A DNA stretch of 64,000 nt. It comes from Oxalobacteraceae bacterium OTU3CAMAD1. Its GTDB lineage: Bacteria; Pseudomonadota; Gammaproteobacteria; Burkholderiales; Burkholderiaceae_D. The stretch spans positions 4,898,001 to 4,962,000 of the forward strand of contig CP099650.1 in the NCBI GenBank assembly GCA_024123915.1. The letters run 5' to 3'. A program made the position numbers and the translations under genes. Numbering within the stretch: the first letter of the stretch is position 1; each line of letters begins with the position of its first letter. Positions 52,782 to 61,429 of this stretch are shown piece after piece. The notes under the pieces are model-generated. The model was not told where the DNA came from. It ran no database searches and was given only the letters and a program-made list of their open reading frames with translations.

Positions 52782-53506
52782 GTCGGATAAGCCTTTTCGA
52801 TGGCGTCCAGCATGGCCCACAGGATGTCCAGCTTGAACTTCAGGATGTCGAGTGCGCGCAGCTGCTGCGGCCGGGTCGTGAAATAGTCGAGCGTCACGGC
52901 CAGGCCATGTTCAACATCGCGCTGGGCCAACGGGATGCGGCTGCGGAAGTAATGCAGGCCGGCCGATTCCACCCACGGATAGTGGGTTGGCCAGCCGGCC
53001 AGCCGGTCTTTATGAATCTGCGGCGCGAACATCTCCGTCAGCGACGAGCACACTGCCTCTTGCCACGGCGAGCGGCGCGCAAAGTCGACATACGCGTCGC
53101 AGGCGAAACGCACCGCCGGCACCACATGCTGCAGCGACCACAATTCGGCGCGTGGAATGCCGGCCGCTTCGCCCAGTTGGGTCCAGGCTTCCATGCCGCC
53201 CTGGGCATCGCCCTGGTAATCGTCATAGCCGTCATGATCGAGAATGCGTGCGATCCACAAGCGGCGCGTAGCGCGATCGTCGCAATTGGACAGAATCGCC
53301 GCATCCTTTTTCGGGATGATGAACTGGTAATAGAAGCGGTTGGCGATCCAGCCGCGAATCTGTTCAGGCGAGCATTGCCCGGCATTCATGCGCAGGTTGA
53401 AAGGATGATGGATATGGTAGCTCTTGCCCATCGCCCGCAACTGCTGTTCGAATTCGGCGCGCGACCAAGGCTCCAACCGGGTGCCGCTATCGAGACGGTG
53501 CGTCAT
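52778..53506 (-). CDS. pqqC: pyrroloquinoline-quinone synthase PqqC
   Basis: 242 aa, standard length. TENA/PqqC-type all-helical fold with conserved segments [64 protein letters not shown] and [18 protein letters not shown]. It carries out the last step, cofactorless oxidation of AHQQ to PQQ. Its start overlaps the pqqB stop (ATGA). Confidence 0.95.
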   Translation of the reverse strand: MTHRLDSGTRLEPWSRAEFEQQLRAMGKSYHIHHPFNLRMNAGQCSPEQIRGWIANRFYYQFIIPKKDAAILSNCDDRATRRLWIARILDHDGYDDYQGDAQGGMEAWTQLGEAAGIPRAELWSLQHVVPAVRFACDAYVDFARRSPWQEAVCSSLTEMFAPQIHKDRLAGWPTHYPWVESAGLHYFRSRIPLAQRDVEHGLAVTLDYFTTRPQQLRALDILKFKLDILWAMLDAIEKAYPT

Positions 53507-54417
53507 AGGGTAATGTCCATGCCGTCGAACGCCACCTCGATGCCGTGCGCGGCCAGTTCGGCGCGCTCGGCCGAATCTTCGCGCAGGATCGGATTGCTGT
53601 TGTTGATGTGAATGAGGATTTTGCGGCGCGCCGGCATGCGCGCCAGCACCTCGATCATGCCGCCGGCGCCGGACTGCGGCAAATGGCCCATCATTTGGGC
53701 CGTTTTTTTCGACAGGCCAAGCGTGATCATTTCGTCGTCGCTCCAGCAGGTGCCATCGACCAGCAGCACATCAGCCTGGCGCATCGCCACTTCCACCGTA
53801 TCGGTCATTTGTCCCAACCCGGGCGCGTAGAACAGGCGCGCACCGCTGGCGCGGTCATGCAGCATCAGGCCGATATTGTCGCCCGGGTGCGGGTCTTCGC
53901 GGTGCGACGAATAGGGCGGCGCCTTGCTCGACAGAGGGATCGGCAAGAACGTCGTGTCGCGCAGGGGCGCAATCGAGAAAGGCTGGCCATCGATCGCCAG
54001 CGTGTGGGTCTCGACGCCGCAATAATGCCCAAGTACCCGCGTCAGCGGCAACGCTTGCGACAAGTCTGCCAGCACTTCCGCCGTAGCATACAAGGGCAAG
54101 GCAGCGCCGCGCTCGCGCAGCATCAACAAACCAGTCACGTGGTCGATCTGGGCATCCATCAACAGCACTGCCGCAATGCCGCTGTCGCGCACGGCGCGGG
54201 CGGGTTGCAAGGCCGGCGCGGCGCGGATTTGCGCCAGGATGTCAGGTGACGCATTCACCAATACCCAATCGATGCCGTCGTCGCTGACGGCAATCGAAGA
54301 TTGCGTGCGGCTTACGGCCCGGATGGTGCCATTGCGGATGCCGTCACAGTTCAGGCAATTACAATTCCACTGCGGATAACCTCCCCCTGCGGCGGAACCA
54401 AGAATGCGGATTTTCAA
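53503..54417 (-). CDS. pqqB: PQQ biosynthesis protein PqqB
   Basis: 304 aa with TTG as start, giving (M)[20 protein letters not shown], the canonical PqqB beginning and length. An in-frame ATG at 54483 would add 22 residues but lies inside a hairpin (54462-54502). Metallo-beta-lactamase-like fold; NCNCLNC and [10 protein letters not shown] segments present, with [10 protein letters not shown] and HINNSNPI. It probably hydroxylates a PQQ intermediate. Confidence 0.88.
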   Translation of the reverse strand: MKIRILGSAAGGGYPQWNCNCLNCDGIRNGTIRAVSRTQSSIAVSDDGIDWVLVNASPDILAQIRAAPALQPARAVRDSGIAAVLLMDAQIDHVTGLLMLRERGAALPLYATAEVLADLSQALPLTRVLGHYCGVETHTLAIDGQPFSIAPLRDTTFLPIPLSSKAPPYSSHREDPHPGDNIGLMLHDRASGARLFYAPGLGQMTDTVEVAMRQADVLLVDGTCWSDDEMITLGLSKKTAQMMGHLPQSGAGGMIEVLARMPARRKILIHINNSNPILREDSAERAELAAHGIEVAFDGMDITL

Positions 54418-54461
54418 CAGCTGATCCAATCTTTCGACATAGTTATCGCAGATAAGCGGAG

Positions 54462-54502
54462 TGGCAGGTGTCGATAACGCCATCGTTCATCGGCACCTGC
54501 CA
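54462..54502 (-). promoter_or_regulatory. pqqA-pqqB intergenic hairpin
   Basis: TGGCAGGTGCCGA and TCGACACCTGCCA (coding strand) form a 13-bp stem with one mismatch and a 15-base loop, 11 bases after the pqqA stop. No T-run. It may stabilise or partly end the short pqqA message, giving more PqqA peptide than enzymes. Confidence 0.65.
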
Positions 54503-54512
54503 GCGTTAAACA

Positions 54513-54587
54513 TCAACGGTTGAACACGTACATGGTGATCTCAAAACCCCAGCGAACATCGATTGCTTCAGGTGTTTCCCAGCGCAT
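54513..54587 (-). CDS. pqqA: PQQ precursor peptide PqqA
   Basis: 24 residues, beginning MRWETPEAIDVRWGF and ending in Asn-Arg. Glu16 and Tyr20 (EITMY) are the residues joined to form PQQ, at exactly the canonical positions. TAGGAGG lies about 7 bases before the ATG, a strong ribosome site. The gene heads the pqqABCDE operon; no pqqF protease gene is in the window. Confidence 0.95.
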   Translation of the reverse strand: MRWETPEAIDVRWGFEITMYVFNR

Positions 54588-54700
54588 GATAAGCCTCCTA
54601 GTGAATGGGTGATGCAATGTTCCCGCAACGGCAGTCGTCCACGCGACGACGCCTTATTGTGACGTAATATTGTCGATCCTGCACAATCGCAGGCGCTGCC

Positions 54701-54841
54701 GTGCGGGGGGTATTTACACGGGCAGCGATCGCGCCAGCCTTTGCCGGGCTACTGCGTGGCAGCAAAGATCGCTTTCGTGACGGCGTGTATTTTCCTCCCG
54801 TGGCTGCGGATGAGAACAAGAGCAAAGACGAAGAGAAATAA
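54701..54841 (+). other. possible small ORF or coding remnant upstream of pqqA
   Basis: A GTG-initiated frame of 46 codons in the 54588-54890 gap. It contains LLRGSKDRFRDGVYFPPV and ends acidic/basic (KSKDEEK), more protein-like than chance. No ribosome site or family match. The rest of this gap has a 6-bp hairpin GTCGTC/GACGAC at 54634-54650 and presumably the pqqA promoter. Confidence 0.25.
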
Positions 54842-54890
54842 ACTTGGTGCGGCTGTCGATGCTACTCGCAGGGATCAGCGCCGACGCGAT

Positions 54891-55574
54891 TCAATCAAAA
54901 AGCCCGGGAGGCAGCGGCGCCGCCAGTTCCGCCCCCTGATTGCGCGAATTGCCGACAGCCGTCGACACCTGGTACCACGCGAACTTGTCGGCGCCCAGCG
55001 CCACCGAGCGCGCCAGCTCGGCCGCCCGCTCGCCGGAGAGCTCCGGGTCCATCCAGGTGGCCGCGTCGCTCGCGGAGAAAACCACCGGCCGCCGGTCGTG
55101 CACGTCGATCATGCCGCCCTCCGCGTCATCGGTCACGATGGCGAAGCCCGAGGCGTTCCTGTCCTCGGAACGCGCATCCCACGCCGTCAGCGCGGCCATG
55201 TAGAGCATTTCGCCATCGGCCCGGTGAATATGCCAGGGCTGCTTGTTGGGCTTGTCGCCCGTCCATTCATACCATCCGTTGGCCGGCACGATGATGCGGC
55301 CGCCGCCCAGCAGCCGCCGCCAGTAGCTGCCCGCGATCTTGTCCAGCCGCGCGTTGGGCGTCGGCCGCACGGTCGCCGGGGAGCCGGCCGCCTTGTACAT
55401 CCACCAACGGTCGTCGACGACCAGCGCACCGCCCTCCATGCGCAAAATTGGCCGCACCGTGCCTGGCGCCGCGTTGAAAAGCAGCTCCGCGCGGCTGCGG
55501 CGCAGGACCTCGCCGGCCCAACGGAAATCGTTGAGCACCCTGTCGATGTCGTTTTGGTCGAGGCGTCCGCACAT
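54891..55574 (-). CDS. yedK: SOS response-associated peptidase (SRAP/YedK)
   Basis: 227 aa from MCGRLDQND, where Cys2 is the catalytic residue that crosslinks to abasic sites in single-stranded DNA. An upstream ATG would leave the Cys internal and is rejected. Family motifs: FNAAPGT (active-site Asn), IIVPANGWYEW (Glu), FAIVTDDA and VHDRRPVVF (His). A LexA box at 55606-55625 lies 31-50 bases upstream, matching its SOS role. Confidence 0.92.
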   Translation of the reverse strand: MCGRLDQNDIDRVLNDFRWAGEVLRRSRAELLFNAAPGTVRPILRMEGGALVVDDRWWMYKAAGSPATVRPTPNARLDKIAGSYWRRLLGGGRIIVPANGWYEWTGDKPNKQPWHIHRADGEMLYMAALTAWDARSEDRNASGFAIVTDDAEGGMIDVHDRRPVVFSASDAATWMDPELSGERAAELARSVALGADKFAWYQVSTAVGNSRNQGAELAAPLPPGLFD

Positions 55575-55605
55575 AGGACTATCATAACCGATCCAAAATG
55601 CAATA

Positions 55606-55625
55606 TACTGCATAAAAACACAGTA
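55606..55625. promoter_or_regulatory. LexA (SOS) box between divergent genes
   Basis: TACTG-CATAAAAACA-CAGTA, matching the LexA consensus TACTG-N10-CAGTA. The palindrome extends to CAATATACTG...CAGTATATTG (55601-55630). It could control both yedK and the divergent gene. Confidence 0.8.
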
Positions 55626-55642
55626 TATTGCGGGGTGGCAAA

Positions 55643-56341
55643 TTGAAGGTATGGGTTCAGCGTCGACTGGACGGCGGCGCGGCGCTGGATCGGCCGGTTC
55701 AGATCGAGCCGCTGCATGAGCCGCTGGAGCTGCTGGTGATGCGCATCACCGACCAGGGCCAGCGCAAGCCGACCAAGGTGGCGCGCCTGCTGGCACCCGA
55801 CGGGCCGCCACGCATTATCGACGAGCTGGTGATGCCCAGGCTGGTCTGGTTCAAAGGCATGCAGTTCGTGCTGAGCGGCGCGCAGCAACTGCGCCATCGG
55901 CACGGGCTGAAAGGCTACGGGCAGTCATGGCTGTGCAAATTGGAACTGCCTGCGGTGGTTAACGCTTTCAGGGTGGTGCCGCTGTACCGGTACGGCGAGC
56001 AGATCGCGCGGCGCGAGCTGACCGACCGGCATATCAGAACGTTGAGCGGCGCGCTGCTGGTGACCAGCGTCGTGGAGCAGGCGCTTGGCCGGGCGACGGT
56101 GCGCGCGGAGGTCGGACCGGCGGCCTGCGCAACGGCTTGCGGACGCGGCGCCCTGCTGGACGCCAATCTCGAATGGATGTCGACGGACGGCTTTGAACTG
56201 TCCGGCTACGAACACGTACCGGCCCACGCGGAGCGGCCCGCCGTCACGCTGCAGCAGGGTTGGCTATGCAAGCCGGATTGGGATTTGCTGGCATTGCTCG
56301 ATCCCGCCCGCTCCTACCGTGCGCGACGTGACGAACGATAA
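55643..56341 (+). CDS. hypothetical protein, putatively SOS-regulated
   Basis: 232 aa from a TTG with GGGGTGG about 5 bases upstream (a TTG at 55628 is the alternative); no ATG fits. Unrecognised family. The sequence has LKVWVQRRLDGGAALDRPVQIEPLHEPLELLVMRI and a C-terminal GWLCKPDWDLLALLDPARSYRARRDER. No signal peptide or membrane segment. It shares the LexA-box promoter region with yedK, so a DNA-damage role is possible. Confidence 0.55.
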   Translation: MKVWVQRRLDGGAALDRPVQIEPLHEPLELLVMRITDQGQRKPTKVARLLAPDGPPRIIDELVMPRLVWFKGMQFVLSGAQQLRHRHGLKGYGQSWLCKLELPAVVNAFRVVPLYRYGEQIARRELTDRHIRTLSGALLVTSVVEQALGRATVRAEVGPAACATACGRGALLDANLEWMSTDGFELSGYEHVPAHAERPAVTLQQGWLCKPDWDLLALLDPARSYRARRDER

Positions 56342-56397
56342 GTCGCATAACCGCGATCCATGCCGCCGCCCACTTGCTCCGGCAGGCTTCCTTTAAT

Positions 56398-56416
56398 AGA
56401 AATGATTCTCATTTAC
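56398..56416. promoter_or_regulatory. Fur box upstream of siderophore receptor
   Basis: AGAAATGATTCTCATTTAC; AAATGA and TCATTT form the palindromic core. It lies 59-77 bases before the receptor ATG. No CTAAAC-N16-CGTC promoter is found here, so this gene seems directly Fur-controlled. Confidence 0.75.
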
Positions 56417-56474
56417 TTCGTTTTGTGCTATGTTGAGAAGCTTACCCTTTTATCAACCACCAGCCCAACCGTGA

Positions 56475-58637
56475 ATGCCTGATACCATTTTTACGCCCCG
56501 CCTCCCCGCCCTCTCTTTGCGTTCGTCCACCCTGGCCTTGGTTGGCCTGCTCGCGACCCAGCTGACGCCCTCCGCGTCCGCCCAGTCCGCCGAAGCCACG
56601 CCCCAAAATCTGCCGACTGTATTGGTCAACGGCCAGGCCCTGCCCGATTCCGGCGGCCAATTCGCCAAGAGCGCGCGCGCCGGCATGCTCGGCGAAAAAA
56701 GCCTGCTCGACACGCCGTTCAGCGTCAGCAGCTACACCAGCCAGCGCATGCTCGACCAGCAGGCGCTCACCCTGGCCGAGGTGCTCGGCGGCGATGCCTC
56801 CACCCGTTTCACCGGCCAGATCGGCGGCGTCACCGACTCCTTCTTCATCCGTGGCTTCCCCCTCAACGAGGGCAACCTGAGCGAGGTCGCCTTCGACGGC
56901 GTCTACGGCGTCTCGCCCAACTATCACCTGTTCACCGAATACCTGGAAAGCGTCGAAGTGCTCAAGGGTCCGGCCGCCCTGCTGTACGGCATGTCGCCCA
57001 ACGGCGGCGTCGGCGGCGTCGTCAACGCCGTGCCCAAGCGTTCGCTGCCGCGCGACCTGAACCGCGTCAGCTTCGACTACGGCTCGTCCGCGCAACTGGG
57101 GGCGGCGGTCGACGTCAGCCGGCGCTTTGGCGAGGAGCGCCGCTTCGGCGTCCGTGTCAACGGCCTGCACCGGCGCGGCGACACGCCGCTCGACAACCAG
57201 CACGCGCGCGCCGCCGTGGCCGCCCTGGCGCTGGACTACCAGGGCAGCCGCGTGCGCGCCTCGCTCGATGTGATCGAGCAGTACCAGTCGATCGACGCGC
57301 CGACCCGGCCCTTCCTGCTGGCCGCGCGCCTGCCGGTGCCGGACGCTGCCGACGGGCGCCGCAACATCACGCAGGCGTGGGGCTGGTGGAAGTCCAACGA
57401 CCTGGCCACGCTGGGCAAGCTGGAATACGATCTGAACGACAAGCTGACCGTCTTCGCCGATGTCGGCGGCACGCGCTCGGACGTCGAGCGCTATTCCGAC
57501 CAGACCCCGACCATCGTCAACGGCGCCGGCGACACCACGTCCACGCCGATGAACTGGAAGTTCCGCGTGCGCCGCGGCAGCGCCGACACCGGCGTGCGCC
57601 TGCGCTGGCGCACCGGCGCGCTGCAACACGCGCTGGTCGCCATGGGCACCGTCTACCGCGACCGCTTCGGCAGCATCAGCAACGCCGGCCGCCCGATCGC
57701 GTCGAACATCTACCTGCCGTCGGCGGTGGCCGATCCCGGCATCGCGGCGCCGGCGGACGCACCCAAGCTGTCGGCCTCGACGTTGTCGAGCGCGGCCGTC
57801 GCCGACACCATCGACCTGCCCGACCAGCGCCTGCAACTGACACTGGGCCTGCGCCGCCAGCTGGTCGAATCGAACAACTACAGCGCCACCACCGGCGCCC
57901 GCACCACGCGCTACAAACAAGGCGCGCTCACGCCGCTGGCCGGCATCGTGTTCCAGCCGGTGCCGCGCGTCTCGCTCTACGGCAATTACATCGAGGGCTT
58001 GAGCAAGGGCGACATCGCGCCCAACATCGCCGACAACGCCGGCCAGGTGTTTGCGCCTTACAAGAGCAAGCAGTACGAGCTCGGCGCCAAGGCCGACCTG
58101 GGCGTGGCGCTGGCCACCGTGGCCGTGTTCCAGATCACCAAGCCGAGCGGACAGTTGTACGGCAGCACCTACCGCATGGACAGCGAGCAGCGCAACCGGG
58201 GCGTCGAGCTCAACCTGTCGGGCGCGCTCGGCCCGTCGCTGCGCCTGCTGGCCGGCGTGAGCCTGCTCGACGGCCGCCTGGTCAAGACCAACAGCGCCGC
58301 CACCGTGGGCATGCGTCCGGTCGGCGTGCCGCGCGTGATGGCCAACCTCGGCGGCGAATGGGCGCTGGCCTTCCTGCCCGGTCTGACGGCGACCGGCGCC
58401 GTCAGCCACACCGGCAAGCAGTATGTCGACCAGGCCAATCTGCAATCGGTGCCGGCCTGGACCAAAGTCGACCTCGGACTGCGCTACCACGCCGTCATCG
58501 CCGGCCGGGCCACCACCTTGCGCGCCGGCCTGATGAACGCTTTCGACCGCCACTACTGGGCCGGCGTGGCCTCGTACGGGACGATCTCGCAGTCGGCGCC
58601 GCGCAGCGGGCAGTTGTCGGCGGCGATAGACTTTTGA
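56475..58637 (+). CDS. TonB-dependent siderophore receptor
   Basis: 720 aa. Signal peptide about 1-36 (ASAQS), plug domain (TPFSVSSYTSQRMLDQQALTLAEVLGG, EVLKGPAALLYGMSPNGGVGGVVNAVPKR), barrel ending AAIDF. FhuE/FepA-like siderophore receptor class, no STN domain. The Fur box upstream indicates iron repression. Together with the pvdF-like and fhuF-like genes to its right, it is part of an iron-acquisition region. Confidence 0.87.
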   Translation: MPDTIFTPRLPALSLRSSTLALVGLLATQLTPSASAQSAEATPQNLPTVLVNGQALPDSGGQFAKSARAGMLGEKSLLDTPFSVSSYTSQRMLDQQALTLAEVLGGDASTRFTGQIGGVTDSFFIRGFPLNEGNLSEVAFDGVYGVSPNYHLFTEYLESVEVLKGPAALLYGMSPNGGVGGVVNAVPKRSLPRDLNRVSFDYGSSAQLGAAVDVSRRFGEERRFGVRVNGLHRRGDTPLDNQHARAAVAALALDYQGSRVRASLDVIEQYQSIDAPTRPFLLAARLPVPDAADGRRNITQAWGWWKSNDLATLGKLEYDLNDKLTVFADVGGTRSDVERYSDQTPTIVNGAGDTTSTPMNWKFRVRRGSADTGVRLRWRTGALQHALVAMGTVYRDRFGSISNAGRPIASNIYLPSAVADPGIAAPADAPKLSASTLSSAAVADTIDLPDQRLQLTLGLRRQLVESNNYSATTGARTTRYKQGALTPLAGIVFQPVPRVSLYGNYIEGLSKGDIAPNIADNAGQVFAPYKSKQYELGAKADLGVALATVAVFQITKPSGQLYGSTYRMDSEQRNRGVELNLSGALGPSLRLLAGVSLLDGRLVKTNSAATVGMRPVGVPRVMANLGGEWALAFLPGLTATGAVSHTGKQYVDQANLQSVPAWTKVDLGLRYHAVIAGRATTLRAGLMNAFDRHYWAGVASYGTISQSAPRSGQLSAAIDF

Positions 58638-58727
58638 GGCCGACGGAGCAATAAAAAAGCGATGCTTATGTCGATTTACGGAACCGTCGTCCGTCTATAC
58701 AGACAACCGACAACTGGAGATTGCCAA

Positions 58728-59219
58728 ATGCTCACCCTCCCTCAAATCATCAACCGGACCGCTCAACGTTACATCGCGGTCCGCCTCCGCGTTTCCATCC
58801 CATTTGACGATGACATGGGTCCTGCTTTTGATGAACTTTTTTTAGCCTTCTCGCGAGCCGGCGTGGAGCCGAGCGGAATGGAGTTCATCAAATTCAACCT
58901 GATCGACATGCCCCGCCTCGAGATCGAAGTCGGCATGACCACCAACGCGGCCATACCACTGACAGGCCAGCTGGTTGAAGGCGAACTGCCCGCCGGTCGT
59001 TATGTCAGCCTTACCTACACAGGGTCTTACGCAGACCTCATGGATGTCACGGCAATGCTTATCGGCTGGGCCAAGGAGAAGGAGTTGAAGTGGGACAGCC
59101 ACCAAACTCTTGACGGAGAGAAATTCGCTTGTCGCCTTGAGGTTCATGACAATAACCCGTCTATCGAGCCTGATCCAGCCAAACTCCAAACGACGCTGCT
59201 GTTCAAGCTGGCCGACTAA
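58728..59219 (+). CDS. GyrI-like/AraC effector-binding domain protein
   Basis: 163 aa from MLTLPQIINRTAQRYIAVR, with GGAGA about 8 bases upstream. Single small-molecule-binding domain of the GyrI/SOUL-like type: a start of the QRYIAVRLRV form, then ELPAGRYVSLTYTGSYADLMDVTAMLIGWAKEK and a C-terminal strand. No DNA-binding part. It might sense or sequester a ligand. It lies 91 bases after the receptor gene and converges on the formyltransferase gene. Confidence 0.7.
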   Translation: MLTLPQIINRTAQRYIAVRLRVSIPFDDDMGPAFDELFLAFSRAGVEPSGMEFIKFNLIDMPRLEIEVGMTTNAAIPLTGQLVEGELPAGRYVSLTYTGSYADLMDVTAMLIGWAKEKELKWDSHQTLDGEKFACRLEVHDNNPSIEPDPAKLQTTLLFKLAD

Positions 59220-59257
59220 AAACCAGTCACTGAACAGTCAACGCTGCGGTAAGGGGA

Positions 59258-60109
59258 TCACGCCGCCTTGGCCGACGGCAGCTCCCCCAATCCCGCCATG
59301 TGCTCCAATCCCTGCCGCAATGCCGGGAAGAGGCTGTTGTTGAAATTGTTCCAGCGCAGTTCCAGGATGGTTTCGGACGGGTCAATCCTGGTCCCGAGCA
59401 CATCGACTATGACTTCCCCCGAATCGATGCCGTTGTCGACATAATGGAACGAAGCCCCGGTCATGTCCGTCACCGGGACGGGCCGCGTTTCCATGGTGCG
59501 CCAGTTGGTCACCTTCTGGCCACGCGCCCCGTGCAAGGCGTCCAGGGTGGCGGTGGCGCCGCGCCGCTCATACGGAGATTCGATGCGCGTGATGCCGGGA
59601 TGGATATTGACGATCTTTTGCCGGAACGGCGCGCCGGGCCTCACCAGCTCGTCCAGGATGACCAGCAAGCCGTCCAGCACCACCAGCTCGGCACCTAGTG
59701 ATTGCAGCTTGCCGAGCAAGCGCGCTTCGAAGTCGCTCTTGCCGGCCGGCCGCTGCGCCGCATCCAGCGGCAGCCGCCGGTACGTCGACGCGATGCCGCA
59801 CAGCAGATCATTGACGGGCCGCCCGTCGATCGCCAGTTCGGGCGGATAAAACCACTGCTTGCCGGGCTGATACGAAAAGCCATAGTCCTTGATCATTTCC
59901 TGGTCGCGCGGCGACTCGGGGTCGTCGTCGAAAATGACGGCCTCAAGCGAGTAGGCATCGCCCAGCGCCGTCTGGTTCAATGCCTCGGCCAAGTACTCGA
60001 GCGGCGATTTCATATACCGCTGCCCGCCCTTGTACGAAACGTACTGGCCGGCCTCGTCGGCGGCCGCGTTGCGCAGCGACCAAATGTATACCAGTTTTGT
60101 CTTTGCCAT
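59258..60109 (-). CDS. pvdF: PvdF-like hydroxyornithine formyltransferase
   Basis: 283 aa. N-terminus KLVYIWSLRNAAADEAG resembles PvdF, and the formyltransferase core shows VVLDGLLVILDE, NIHPGITRIESPYERRGATATLDALHGA and GASFHYVDNGIDSGEVI, the conserved Asn-His-Asp catalytic region. PvdF moves a formyl group to N5-hydroxyornithine during assembly of hydroxamate siderophores (pyoverdine, ornibactin). An OrbS-like promoter lies 52 bases upstream. No NRPS or ornithine hydroxylase is in the window; they may lie beyond the edge. Confidence 0.75.
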   Translation of the reverse strand: MAKTKLVYIWSLRNAAADEAGQYVSYKGGQRYMKSPLEYLAEALNQTALGDAYSLEAVIFDDDPESPRDQEMIKDYGFSYQPGKQWFYPPELAIDGRPVNDLLCGIASTYRRLPLDAAQRPAGKSDFEARLLGKLQSLGAELVVLDGLLVILDELVRPGAPFRQKIVNIHPGITRIESPYERRGATATLDALHGARGQKVTNWRTMETRPVPVTDMTGASFHYVDNGIDSGEVIVDVLGTRIDPSETILELRWNNFNNSLFPALRQGLEHMAGLGELPSAKAA

Positions 60110-60160
60110 CTGTGCTCACTCATCGGTTGAAATTGAAGAATCGGGACGTGCTGCCATCAA

Positions 60161-60186
60161 GACGCGGCGCGCGCCCGTCTGTTTAG
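60161..60186 (-). promoter_or_regulatory. putative OrbS/PvdS-type promoter of the pvdF-like gene
   Basis: On the minus strand CTAAAC (60186-60181), 16 bases, CGTC (60164-60161). Same pattern and spacing as 35848 and 63720. Confidence 0.7.
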
Positions 60187-60313
60187 ATGTACCGGCTTAA
60201 ACTTGACCTCACACCAACTGGGGGATGAGTTCCACTTTCAATAGGCGGCAACCGGCCACAGGCAGACGCTCCAGAGGTAGGCTTACGCACTAAAGCTATT
60301 AAAATCATCGAAT

Positions 60314-60532
60314 GTGACTACTCGAATTAAGATTGTGACAGCAGGAATTACGCTTGCTCCTACTTTGAGCATTCTGAGGAAACTCGGCTATACCGTGACG
60401 CGAGAGAAATCAGATGAAAGGCAGTATCGAGCGCAAAATGAAACGTGTACATTTTTCGCTAAGGAGACCATATTTCGCTTATCCAGTGCATCAATTTGGA
60501 AATTCAGGCTCGGCGTCGGACCGGAAAGCTGA
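60314..60532 (+). pseudogene. probable truncated/frameshifted hypothetical gene
   Basis: The first 55 residues (MTTRIKIVTAGITLAPTLSI; GYTVTREKSDERQYRAQNETCTFFAK) look like an intact small-protein start. The frame then becomes unstructured and stops. Another frame from about 60470 gives ISLIQCINLEIQ, a plausible continuation, suggesting a frameshift. GTG start without a clear ribosome site. The remainder of the 60187-60607 gap shows nothing else. Confidence 0.35.
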
Positions 60533-60607
60533 CATTGCTCTCTCACTTTTTTTGTATTTCCAATTCGAAACTGTTACTCTTCCATCACTTAACACAGAGA
60601 GAAGCAA

Positions 60608-61414
60608 ATGCCATTTACCCAATCAGTCAGGACAGAGTTGTGTGACGAAGCAGGATTGAGGTGTGCGGCTCCGCATTGCAGGGCTCCGACAGGCCGGCCA
60701 GATTCACAAAGTCTTACGATGCGCAACGGGGGTGACGCCGCGCATATTTGTGGAGAGAAGCTTGGCAGCCCTCGATATAATTGGCTTCAAACCGATGGTG
60801 AACGCGGTAATTCGCATAACGGTATTTGGCTCTGCCCATCATGTCATCGAATGATTGATCGATTCCCTAGTGTTTATTCGGTAGAGCTTTTATTTGATTG
60901 GAAGGCGCGAGCTCAGTCAGATCAGCAGGCGGAGTTTCTACAACCGCGTACTCCCCGGGGAACATACGACACTGAGGCAGAATTGCGTAAAGCGCGGATT
61001 TTCTTAGATAGTCATAGAGAAACGGTTGGAGCACTTATCTGGCTGTTGGCAGCTACCGCCAGGAATCCATCCCAAGGCCCGAATCCGACAGCTGAGGTGA
61101 CAAATGACATCTCTTCGCTAGCGCGGAAGGTTGGACTACGACGTGGAGTGCACTACTGGGACAACACGAGCCCTGATTGGTGTTTCGCTCCGGAGCTTCA
61201 CTACAAGCAACAGGAGCTAATGCGCTTAGTCGACATCATAAACCGATTGCCGGCATTCCAACTCTTCCCTCAGAACCGGTATATTGGACTTGGGAAGGTC
61301 AATGTCCCAGGTCAAGATCCACGCTATGCTGACAACCAAGCTCTCGCGATTGCTGCGTACTGCGAATTTTTCCGCTGGTTTGAAGCATCGCTAAGCCGAA
61401 TTTCGATTGCTTAG
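60608..61414 (+). CDS. HNH-endonuclease-like protein
   Basis: 268 aa. The N-terminal half holds an HNH/zinc-finger pattern: Cys12, Cys19, Cys24, then AAHIC (His46), and NGIWLCPSCHRMID with Asn71, Cys76, Cys79, His80. The C-terminal 170 residues are unassigned (RKARIFLDSHRETVGALIWLLAA). Base composition is clearly AT-richer than neighbouring genes (about 50% GC by eye), suggesting horizontal acquisition. AGAGAAGC precedes the start. It may act as a nuclease or DNA-binding defence-type protein. Confidence 0.65.
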   Translation: MPFTQSVRTELCDEAGLRCAAPHCRAPTGRPDSQSLTMRNGGDAAHICGEKLGSPRYNWLQTDGERGNSHNGIWLCPSCHRMIDRFPSVYSVELLFDWKARAQSDQQAEFLQPRTPRGTYDTEAELRKARIFLDSHRETVGALIWLLAATARNPSQGPNPTAEVTNDISSLARKVGLRRGVHYWDNTSPDWCFAPELHYKQQELMRLVDIINRLPAFQLFPQNRYIGLGKVNVPGQDPRYADNQALAIAAYCEFFRWFEASLSRISIA

Positions 61415-61429
61415 TTTATCGGAGGATTC

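Noticed and set aside
54418..54483. 22-residue N-terminal extension of PqqB from ATG 54483
   Set aside because: PqqB proteins begin at [12 protein letters not shown]; the extension lies in a hairpin loop and would make the protein longer than usual.
54501..54530. TAAAC-N15-CGT on the plus strand near pqqA
   Set aside because: The spacer is one base short, the CGTC is not complete, and no plus-strand gene follows; treated as chance.
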